In this document: one piece after another, positions 16,942 to 23,809 of the stretch
Numbering within the stretch: position 1 is the stretch's first letter
Layout: the number at the start of each line of letters is the position of its first letter
DNA from: JBEKTY01 sp049515555
GTDB lineage: Bacteria > Planctomycetota > Planctomycetia > Pirellulales > Thermoguttaceae
DNA: 34,197 bases
Reading direction: 5' to 3'
Assembly (NCBI GenBank): GCA_049515555.1
Contig: JBEKTY010000084.1
Span: 1-34,197, forward strand
Program-made: the position numbers and the translations under genes
Notes under the pieces: generated by a model
The model's database searches: none
The model's input: only the letters and a program-made list of their open reading frames with translations
Told to the model about the DNA's origin: nothing

Positions 16942-18410
16942 ATGCGACCGGCGAACAGCCCCGTGCCGTTTTGCAGAGGATCGCCCGAAGGGTGATGGCC
17001 GAACGGGGACTGCTCCCCGACTTCTCTGCCGAAGCGCTGACCGAACTCGGCAGGATCCAGACCCCGGCGACAACGGACGGCGGGCAAGTCCGCGACCTGA
17101 GGAACCTTCTGTGGGCTTCCATCGACAATGACGACTCCCGCGACCTGGACCAGCTTACCGTCGCCGAGGCGATGCCCGGCGACAAGGTGAAGATACTGGT
17201 TGCCGTGGCTGACGTGGATTCGATCGTCAAGAGCGGTTCGGCAATTGACGGTCACGCTCGCCACAACACGACCTCGGTCTATACGGCTGCTGCGATCTTC
17301 CCGATGCTTCCGGAGAAGCTGTCCACCGACATTACGTCCCTCGGTTTCAATGCGGATCGGCTGGCGGTTGTCGCTGAGATGCTTGTCGGCGCGGACGGTT
17401 CCGTGCAGGACTCCAATCTCTACCGGGCGTGTGTCCGGAACCGGGCGAAGCTCGCATACGACAGCGTGGCTGTATGGCTCGAAGGCGGGGTGGTGCCGGC
17501 AGCCGTCGCTGCCGTACCTAGGCTTGACGAGAACCTGCGCCTCCAGGACAGGGCAGCACAAAGGATGAAGGGACTTCGGCAGGTTCACGGCGCCCTCAGC
17601 TTCGAGTCCCTGGAGGCAAGACCGGTCTTCGACGGCGACGCGCTCCGTGGGCTCGAAGCGGAGAAGCCGAACCGCGCCAAGGACTTGATCGCCGACCTCA
17701 TGATCGCCGCCAACGGCGTGACCGCCCGCTATCTCTCGTCACAGAAGTTCCCTTCCTTGCGGCGCGTGGTCCGCACTCCGAAACGATGGGACGGGATCGT
17801 CGAGCTTGCCCGGCAGCATGGATCCAGGCTCCCCGACGAGCCGGACCCGAGACCGCTGGAAGCGTTCCTGGTGAAGCAGAAGGCAGCCGATCCGCTCAGG
17901 TTTCCCGACCTCTCCCTGTCGGTCATAAAGCTGATGGGACCGGGCCAGTACGTCGCGGACTGCCCGGGAGACGCCGCGCCCCCGGGGCACTTCGGGCTGG
18001 CGGTCGGGGACTATACCCATTCCACGGCTCCCAACCGCCGCTATCCGGATATCGTCACCCAACGCCTGCTGAAGGCTGCATTGGCTGGGCAACCCGCCCC
18101 TTACGGCAGGGATGACCTGGAGGCGCTGGCGAAACACTGTACGGAAGAGGAGGATGCCGCCAAGAAGGTCGAGCGGCAGGTCGGGAAGTCGGCAGCGGCG
18201 ATGCTGCTTGCGTCGAGAACCGGTGAACGGTTCGATGCCATCGTCACGGGTGCAGCCGCCAAGGGCACGTGGGTTCGCCTTCTGAATCCTCCCGTTGAAG
18301 GGAAATTGGTGCAGGGTTCCGAGGGTATCGACGTGGGGCATAGGGTTCGCGTGCAACTGACGCGCACGGACGTGGAGCAGGGGTTCATCGACTTCAAGAG
18401 AGTGGACTGA
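16938..18410 (+). CDS. Short RNB-domain ribonuclease (RNase II/R family)
   Basis: The protein is 490 aa and starts at ATG 16938 behind TAGGAGA. The catalytic motif SIDNDDSRDLDQL (Asp63, Asp65, Asp66, Asp69, Asp71) is followed by VAVADVDSIVKSGSAID, the RNB-typical GDYTHSTAPNRRYPDIVTQRLL and a small C-terminal beta-barrel (FDAIVTGAAAKGTWVRLL, VGHRVRVQL). The cold-shock domains of RNase II (about 640 aa) and RNase R (about 800 aa) are absent. The family degrades RNA 3' to 5' with Mg2+. The residue after D-L-D is Gln72 where RNase II and R have a fourth Asp. The intact frame and length suggest a functional subfamily. Confidence 0.88.
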   Translation: MNATGEQPRAVLQRIARRVMAERGLLPDFSAEALTELGRIQTPATTDGGQVRDLRNLLWASIDNDDSRDLDQLTVAEAMPGDKVKILVAVADVDSIVKSGSAIDGHARHNTTSVYTAAAIFPMLPEKLSTDITSLGFNADRLAVVAEMLVGADGSVQDSNLYRACVRNRAKLAYDSVAVWLEGGVVPAAVAAVPRLDENLRLQDRAAQRMKGLRQVHGALSFESLEARPVFDGDALRGLEAEKPNRAKDLIADLMIAANGVTARYLSSQKFPSLRRVVRTPKRWDGIVELARQHGSRLPDEPDPRPLEAFLVKQKAADPLRFPDLSLSVIKLMGPGQYVADCPGDAAPPGHFGLAVGDYTHSTAPNRRYPDIVTQRLLKAALAGQPAPYGRDDLEALAKHCTEEEDAAKKVERQVGKSAAAMLLASRTGERFDAIVTGAAAKGTWVRLLNPPVEGKLVQGSEGIDVGHRVRVQLTRTDVEQGFIDFKRVD

Positions 18411-18529
18411 CCCGTACGTTCTGCGGCGGTCGTCATTGCCTGCTGCTTGGCTCGGCCCGAGGGCATCGGCACCCTCGAAATTGACACTCTGAAGCTGCGT
18501 GCTGAAAAATTGGGGATCGGGGGCAAGAA

Positions 18530-19126
18530 GTGACGCGGTTGTGCGGTGCTGAATTCAAGGCGGTGAATAGCTTCTGGCGCCGGTTGCTCCAGCGGCGAAT
18601 TGAGTTCCCCATATTCCGCCGGCTGGGGCTGAACGGCCTGGGCCTCGACATCCTTGAAGTAGGCTGTGGCTCGGGATATGGCGCTGTCTTGCTCTCCGGC
18701 TTGAAGCCCAGAAGCTACGTCGGGATCGACCTGATGCCCGAGATGATCGATCTGGCCCTGAAACGCAAAGACGTTCCCCACGCCGACTTTCGGCTCATGG
18801 ATGCTGCCGATATGCGTCTGATACCCGATGCCAACAAGGATGTGGTGGTGATCTTCGACATCCTTCATCACATCCCGAGATGGCGGGAAGTCCTGTCTGA
18901 ATGCGGTCGAGTTCTTCGACCTGGCGGGGCACTCTTCCTGGAAGAACCCGGCGCCTCCGCACTACGGTTGTGGGATTTCTTCTTGAACTGGGGCCACCCG
19001 AAGGACGCCATGTTCGCCTGGCGGGAGTTGGAGGCCCGCTTGAATGCTGTGGGGTTTACGGTCAAACATCGCTGTCGGCTCTGGCCGTTCCGAAGCTACT
19101 GCGCGGTCAAGACGCCGCACCCGTAG
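18530..19126 (+). CDS. Class I SAM-dependent methyltransferase
   Basis: The protein is 198 aa from GTG 18530. Motif I is clear (DILEVGCGSGYGAVLL), followed by YVGIDLMPEMIDLA (acidic residue binding the SAM ribose), FRLMDAADMRLIPD and DILHHIPRWREVLSECGRVLRPGGALFLEEP (methyltransferase type 11-like). The substrate is not evident. The ribosome-binding site is only a G-rich run. A TTGACA at 18481-18486 might belong to its promoter but lacks a clear -10. It ends six bases from the convergent URO-D-like gene. Confidence 0.85.
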   Translation: MTRLCGAEFKAVNSFWRRLLQRRIEFPIFRRLGLNGLGLDILEVGCGSGYGAVLLSGLKPRSYVGIDLMPEMIDLALKRKDVPHADFRLMDAADMRLIPDANKDVVVIFDILHHIPRWREVLSECGRVLRPGGALFLEEPGASALRLWDFFLNWGHPKDAMFAWRELEARLNAVGFTVKHRCRLWPFRSYCAVKTPHP

Positions 19127-19132
19127 AGGTTA

Positions 19133-20416
19133 CTACATCCGGAAGATCGACTTGGTCATGTCAACCCACCGGCGAAGCCTGGAACGGTCGCCGCAGATCG
19201 TGTAGACGTCGCGGAACAGCAGTTCCAGGTTGCAGTCCCGCGCGGCGGAATAGGTGGCCCGCATGTCCTTTTCCAGGAGCTCCCAGTTCGGGTTGGGACC
19301 GCTGATGGGGGCGGGCGTCGGCTTGCGCGAATAGACATACCTCTTGCCCAAGATCGACGCGGTCTTGCCCAGGTCCGACCATCCCGACACCGAGACCGAG
19401 CGCAGATTGGGAATCGCCTCGACGATCGTTTCCAGCCGGTTGTCCACCCGCTCGCAACATCCATAGTAGATCAGGCCGAAGCGCTCGCTCAGCCGGGCCA
19501 GATAGGGAAGAAAGAACTCCTTGTACATGGCCGGCGACATGCTCTCCGATTCCTGCGACTCGGCCCACGCCCAGAGATCCTTCAGTCTGACCGGCTTCGG
19601 CGAATCCGGCGCGGGCAGGTCGGACACGTAGCCGTAGCTTCGCGGGCCTGCCATCTGGTTGTCGGTGTTCATCGCCAGCAGGTTCTCGCGCTCGACGTAG
19701 TCGAACAGCCGGATGCGGTCGTCGAGCAGGTACGACATCAGCCGGTGAACGGCTTCGGGCGCATCGTAGACCCAGTACAGCAGACCCTGGTTGCCGATGA
19801 AACGGTACAACTGCCAGGTCAGGCCGAAGAAGAAGTTGCCGTTGAAACCCAGGTCGCCAAACTCGCCGACGTCGAACTCGTAGACGAACGGATCGTAGTT
19901 GCCGACGAGGACCGGCAAGGCGTCGCCCAGCACGTCTTGCAGCATGCTCTTCAAGCGGAGCGTCTGCCGGCGATCCACGGCGAAGCTCCGCGGCCGCAGC
20001 CGGGCGATCTCGTCCGGACGGGCGATCGGAAAATTGAACGTGTAGGCGATCGTTTTCTCCGCGCCCATCGGAGGGTGGACCGTCACGGGCACGCCATAAT
20101 CGGAGAACCGCATCTTCCATCCCAGGCGGTAGTAGGGCTCGACGACCAGGTCGTCGCCAAGCTCCTCGGCGTGCCGCAGCGTGATGCGCATGTTCTTCTC
20201 GACGCTCCGCAGGAAGGGGTGCTCGCAAAGGATCTCCCTGTCGGCAACGTAGTCGTCGATCCAGGCAGTCTCGAAAAGGATCACCGGACGTTCCGCCCGG
20301 AGATCGTGTACCGCCTTCCAGAGTCGCTTGCGCTCGGTCATCACGGGCAAAGCAGCAAGCTCGTTCCACTTGGCTGCCAGTTCCCGAATGACCTGGCGGT
20401 CCTTGGGAATGACCAT
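19133..20416 (-). CDS. Uroporphyrinogen decarboxylase-like (URO-D superfamily) protein
   Basis: The protein is 427 aa, with ATG 20416 behind GGAGA six bases upstream and no signal peptide. The C-terminal half has the URO-D/methylcobamide methyltransferase look: MSPAMYKEFFLPYLARLSERFG, then LIYYGCCERVDNRLETIVEAIPNLRSVSVS. This is where corrinoid methyltransferases place the substrate-ligand His/Cys. It is not true HemE: the N-terminal HemE substrate loop is not seen. Planctomycetes and other gut or soil bacteria carry many such proteins of unknown role, possibly methyl transfer via corrinoids or demethylation of methylated sugars or aromatics. The neighbouring methyltransferase is convergent, not in operon with it. 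Confidence 0.75.
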   Translation of the reverse strand: MVIPKDRQVIRELAAKWNELAALPVMTERKRLWKAVHDLRAERPVILFETAWIDDYVADREILCEHPFLRSVEKNMRITLRHAEELGDDLVVEPYYRLGWKMRFSDYGVPVTVHPPMGAEKTIAYTFNFPIARPDEIARLRPRSFAVDRRQTLRLKSMLQDVLGDALPVLVGNYDPFVYEFDVGEFGDLGFNGNFFFGLTWQLYRFIGNQGLLYWVYDAPEAVHRLMSYLLDDRIRLFDYVERENLLAMNTDNQMAGPRSYGYVSDLPAPDSPKPVRLKDLWAWAESQESESMSPAMYKEFFLPYLARLSERFGLIYYGCCERVDNRLETIVEAIPNLRSVSVSGWSDLGKTASILGKRYVYSRKPTPAPISGPNPNWELLEKDMRATYSAARDCNLELLFRDVYTICGDRSRLRRWVDMTKSIFRM

Positions 20417-20511
20417 GACGGTTCTCCGCGTGACTGAGGTTTCGCGCCGAGCCTGTCCGGACCGTGCCCCGACGCTTCCCGGTTGCAGCGGGCCTGAAGC
20501 CGATCCGGGCT

Positions 20512-20793
20512 CACACTGAAGCCGTGGCGAAGAAACACTACTGGCAAGTCACGGACGACGACTACCAGCGGGCTGGCGGCCTTCCCGCGCCGCAAATGGC
20601 GCTGCAAATTTCCGGTGTACCCCCGTGCAACCCCGTGCAGCACGAAATGGACCCCCAAGACGCAAGCCCCGATAATGCACGGAGTTGCATCAACTCCCAC
20701 GAAAACGCATGCTACTGTACTTCTATTGAAGTACCCGTGGCAAGACTCGAACTTGCGACCTGCTGTTTAGGAAACAGCTGCTCTATCCTCTGA
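20512..20793 (+). pseudogene. Tyrosine recombinase (integrase) C-terminal remnant at tRNA-Arg
   Basis: EAVAKKHYWQVTDDDYQRA is the C-terminal box of the integrase family with the nucleophilic Tyr in KHYWQ. Everything upstream of it is lost: the preceding 16 codons do not match. The frame then runs through a poorly conserved tail and into the 3' half of the tRNA-Arg gene on the antisense strand, ending in VARLELATCCLGNSCSIL at a TGA inside the tRNA D-arm. This is the arrangement expected when the attachment site lies at the integrase 3' end and the tRNA 3' half is the target. Confidence 0.7.
20681..20734. repeat. Two small palindromes at the tRNA-Arg 3' end
   Basis: GGAGTTG-CAT-CAACTCC (20681-20697) and GTACTTC-TATT-GAAGTAC (20717-20734) are perfect 7-bp inverted repeats. 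The second touches the tRNA discriminator base. Just before them, CCCCGTGCA occurs twice in tandem (20621-20629 and 20631-20639). They may be transcription terminator hairpins for the tRNA or recombinase binding sites of the old attachment site. Confidence 0.5.
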
Positions 20794-20804
20794 GCTACAC
20801 GGGC
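20732..20804 (-). tRNA. tRNA-Arg (anticodon CCT)
   Basis: The 73-nt minus-strand sequence folds as a canonical cloverleaf. The acceptor GCCCGTG pairs with CACGGGT (one G-U), the D-arm is AGCTCAGAGGATAGAGC, and the T-arm is AGTTCGAGTCT-type. The anticodon stem GCTGT/ACAGC has loop TTCCTAA, anticodon CCT, reading AGG. No CCA is encoded. Its 3' end faces the integrase remnant. Confidence 0.92.
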
Positions 20805-20822
20805 CCCCGGCCGACTCCCCAC

Positions 20823-20851
20823 AGCCTAAACCAAAGCCCGCCGTTTGCCAA
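20823..20851 (-). promoter_or_regulatory. Candidate promoter of tRNA-Arg
   Basis: On the minus strand TTGGCA (20851-20846), a 17-base spacer and TAGGCT (20828-20823) end 18 bases before the tRNA 5' end. The -35 matches five of six bases; the -10 matches three of six. Confidence 0.35.
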
Positions 20852-21024
20852 GGTGGGGCGCGCTAAGACTCGACCCACCCTGCGATGCCTGTCTGCGACA
20901 TAAACCAAATCGCGCACACAATCGCGAGCGGCGATGCGACGGCAAGGCCTGTTCATCGCCGGCCCTGACCGGCAGAGGATGGGGCACGGTCAGTAAACGG
21001 CAGGGGACGGGGGGGCCGATCGTC

Positions 21025-21999
21025 TCAGGGCTCCAACGCTACCCATTTCTGATACATCGCTTCCACCCGGCCCCGGTCGATCTCGCCGTCCCAGAGGGCC
21101 GCTCCGTAGCGGAGGTCTAACGGTGCGCCGGGCTTCACTTCGATCGGCTTGACGTCCAGGCCCAGCGTGGCCCCAAGAAAGGCGAACCCCGGATGAATGT
21201 GCAAGCAATAGCCGGGGTAAACGCACTTGGGGTGGTTGAACAGGGCGATGGTTACGGGCTTGTTGTCGGCGGTGGCGGTGTACGCGCACCATTTCGCCGG
21301 CGTTACCCGCTTGTCGCCGATTCCCGCGCCGTCCGGGCCTGACGCACTGCCTTCCTGGCCCGCCGAGTTGAAGAACCGCCCCTTGCCGTCCATCGACACC
21401 ACGAAGCGCGCGCCCAGGCCGAAATAGTCCGCGCCCCCGAGCTTCACCGGCTTGGCGTCCGGCGCGCTCAGGCAGGATCGCCAGGTGAGCAAGTTCGCAT
21501 CGATCTTGGGGTCGGCAAAGGCGGTGATGGTCCGCCGCTCGTGAAGCGAAAGCGTGCCGCCGGGCGCCACCCAGTCCACAGGTTGTGTGAAGCCGACCCG
21601 CGACGTCCCCGCAGCGCCGCCGAGTTGCACGTCCTCCAGCGGCTTCGGCACCTGTCGGCCGCTGGTCGGCTCGTCGCACCAAAAATCGAGCCCGTCGACC
21701 GACAGGGCGAACATCATGCCATGATGATGCTTGTGATCGTGCGGCGAATCGCGGAGGACTTGTACGCCGCCGGGCGTCCAAAAATCGCGCAGAAACGGCC
21801 GGTTCGGCGCGGGGGTTGCGCGGTAGGTTGCAATCGTGTGGCCGCGAACTTCAATGCTTACGTCCTGGTCCATTTGCATTCGCAAAGGCTTGGGCTCCGC
21901 GGCGGCCGCCACGCAGCCAAGCAACGCGGCCCAGCAGGCGACGCTCGCCACGATCATTCCTTGCACTTCTCTTGCTCTCGGTACCGGGTGAACGTTCAT
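21025..21999 (-). CDS. Exported DUF6807 / PmoA-like family protein
   Basis: The protein is 324 aa. ATG 21999 has GAAAGG eight bases upstream. A second ATG at 21957 sits directly at the signal peptide (VASVACWAALLGCVAAAAEP) but has AAGGA touching it, so the first is preferred. The family is recognised from RPFLRDFWTPGGVQVLRDSP followed by the His-rich HDHKHHHGMMFAL, then DYFGLGARFVVSMDG and KPVTIALFNHPK. These proteins are annotated 'PmoA' by name only and are unrelated to particulate methane monooxygenase in context. They have a beta-sandwich look and almost always occur with Gfo/Idh/MocA proteins and sugar enzymes, as here. Function is not established. Confidence 0.82.
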   Translation of the reverse strand: MNVHPVPRAREVQGMIVASVACWAALLGCVAAAAEPKPLRMQMDQDVSIEVRGHTIATYRATPAPNRPFLRDFWTPGGVQVLRDSPHDHKHHHGMMFALSVDGLDFWCDEPTSGRQVPKPLEDVQLGGAAGTSRVGFTQPVDWVAPGGTLSLHERRTITAFADPKIDANLLTWRSCLSAPDAKPVKLGGADYFGLGARFVVSMDGKGRFFNSAGQEGSASGPDGAGIGDKRVTPAKWCAYTATADNKPVTIALFNHPKCVYPGYCLHIHPGFAFLGATLGLDVKPIEVKPGAPLDLRYGAALWDGEIDRGRVEAMYQKWVALEP

Positions 22000-22187
22000 T
22001 GGGTAAACCTTTCGAGATAGTGGGGCCGACCACGGCGTGCCGTAGGCATCGTTGATCGGCTAGCAACGGTCAAAAGCGATACTTACCAACCACTCCCAAC
22101 CTGCGTCGAGAGCGACACCTGCGGCTCGGCTGAGTATTCTCACGATAGGGGATCGGTCGCCATCGTGCGGGCCCCTCTTCGTACGGT

Positions 22188-23645
22188 TCAGAGCGCCCAG
22201 CCGGGCCGGTACTCGGGCTTCACGAACTGGTTCAGCTCGGGCATGTTGGTGCATTTCATGTTGACGCCGTCCCACAGCACCTTCCTGCCGACCCCCGCGC
22301 GCATCGCAAGATTTCCGACCAACAGGGCCTCGATGTAGGGACCGGAAACGTCGGGGAAGTTGGAACACGGCTGTGTTTCGCCTTCCCGGCACGCCCGCAT
22401 GAAGTCGGCCTGGCTCTCGAACATTCCCGGCAAGTTGGCGATGCGCGGGTACTTCGGTTCGGGCACTGGGGTTTCCTTGTGCTGCTTCGGGTCGACGATG
22501 TGGGGATTTTGGCCGAAGATGCCGCAGTGCAGGATTCCCTTGTCGCCGACGAAAAGCGTTCCGCCGCCATCGTAGCCGGCCTTGCCCTTCTCGCCGTACT
22601 TCCTCTGCAGCTCGTCGGCCAATTCGGGGCGAATCAGAGTCCATGCGTTGGGGCCCTTGGTATTCGGGTCCCTGCGCCGGTAGCCGTCGTACCAGTAGAA
22701 CTTTACGGTGGGCTGATTGGGTCGCGGGAACTCAAAGAGCAACCGATGGACGCTGCCCCAAGAGTCCTCATCGTCGCCCGCTTGTTCCAAGCAGACGCAA
22801 CTGCTGGGATACTTCAATTGCAAGGCCCAGTGGGGCGGGTCGCATACGTGTGCGCCCACGCACAGCAGCAGGCCCGTCCCGTAGGGTTTCAACTGGTACC
22901 AACCCCTTCCCACGCCGGTGTCATCGTTTTGGCCTCCCACGGAGGGGCAGACGTCGGGGCGATACGGGACTTTCGGCGTCGGGCCGAGCCACTCGTCCCA
23001 ATGGATGCCCGGCGGCAGCGGCGCGCTCGGAAGGCGGACGCGGGTGCCATAGCGCTGGTCCTGCCACGAGTGGACCTCGCTCACGGCGCCAATGGCGCCG
23101 GCTTCGAGATACTCGCGCAACAGGCGGATGCCCGGCCAGCTATGCCCCTGGTTGCCCATCTGGGTCATCACCTTGTGTTTGCGGGCTTCCACGCCGAGGA
23201 GCCGGGCCTCGTAGATGTCGTGCGTCAGCGGCTTCTCGCAATAAACGTGCTTGCCTGCCCGAATGGCCGCCAGCGAAGCGACCGCGTGGGTATGGTCCGG
23301 CGTGGCCACGAAGACGGCGTCGATCTTGTCGGCCATCTCGTCGAACATTTTGCGGAAGTCGACATACTCCGCGGCCTTCGGCCGCTTGCTGTCTTCCAGC
23401 CACTTTACGCCGCCGTAGCGGCGCCCGTCGTCGATATCGACGAAGGCCACCACGCGCTCGCTGCCGATCGCCCCGTAGTGCGCCTGCCCGCGGCTGTTCG
23501 TGCCGATCAGCGCCATGCCGAGCTTCGAGTTCGGCGACCGTTCGGCCAGGAGGGCCGGAACCCCGAAGGCTTGAGTTCCAACCGCCACCCCCGCCATGAT
23601 CGCGGAATCCTTCAGCAACTTTCGCCGACTAAAACGCTTGCGCAC
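22188..23645 (-). CDS. Tat-exported Gfo/Idh/MocA family oxidoreductase
   Basis: The protein is 485 aa, starting at GTG 23645 behind AAGGGAGG. A twin-arginine signal (SRRKLLKDSAIMAGVAVG) precedes the mature enzyme. The Rossmann fold has GMALIGTNSRGQAHYGAI and VAFVDIDDGR. ATPDHTHAVASLAAIRAGKHVYCEKPLTHD carries the EKP motif, and a family histidine lies in LCVGAHVCDPPHWALQL. The C-terminal part, with GGGTLFVGDKGILHCG and AMRAGVGRKVLWDG, is typical of the long planctomycete subfamily. It lies 188 bp upstream of the DUF6807 gene on the same strand, a common pairing that suggests joint action on an exported or periplasmic sugar. Confidence 0.88.
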   Translation of the reverse strand: MRKRFSRRKLLKDSAIMAGVAVGTQAFGVPALLAERSPNSKLGMALIGTNSRGQAHYGAIGSERVVAFVDIDDGRRYGGVKWLEDSKRPKAAEYVDFRKMFDEMADKIDAVFVATPDHTHAVASLAAIRAGKHVYCEKPLTHDIYEARLLGVEARKHKVMTQMGNQGHSWPGIRLLREYLEAGAIGAVSEVHSWQDQRYGTRVRLPSAPLPPGIHWDEWLGPTPKVPYRPDVCPSVGGQNDDTGVGRGWYQLKPYGTGLLLCVGAHVCDPPHWALQLKYPSSCVCLEQAGDDEDSWGSVHRLLFEFPRPNQPTVKFYWYDGYRRRDPNTKGPNAWTLIRPELADELQRKYGEKGKAGYDGGGTLFVGDKGILHCGIFGQNPHIVDPKQHKETPVPEPKYPRIANLPGMFESQADFMRACREGETQPCSNFPDVSGPYIEALLVGNLAMRAGVGRKVLWDGVNMKCTNMPELNQFVKPEYRPGWAL

Positions 23646-23809
23646 GATCGACCTCCCTTGCTTCTTGGCACTTGCCTAAAGGGTTATCAGGATGCCTTCG
23701 CCCGGGGACGCCCCGAAGGGCACGACCGCCATTATCGGCACCGCAACGCGCCGCCGCAAGAGGGCGTAAGCCAGCCTCCTGGACAAAAGAAACTACTTTG
23801 GCGTTGTCC

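Noticed and set aside
18435..18530. GAGGG...CCCTC hairpin and a TTGACA before the methyltransferase.
   Set aside because: The stem is only five pairs and no acceptable -10 box follows at 16-18 bases.
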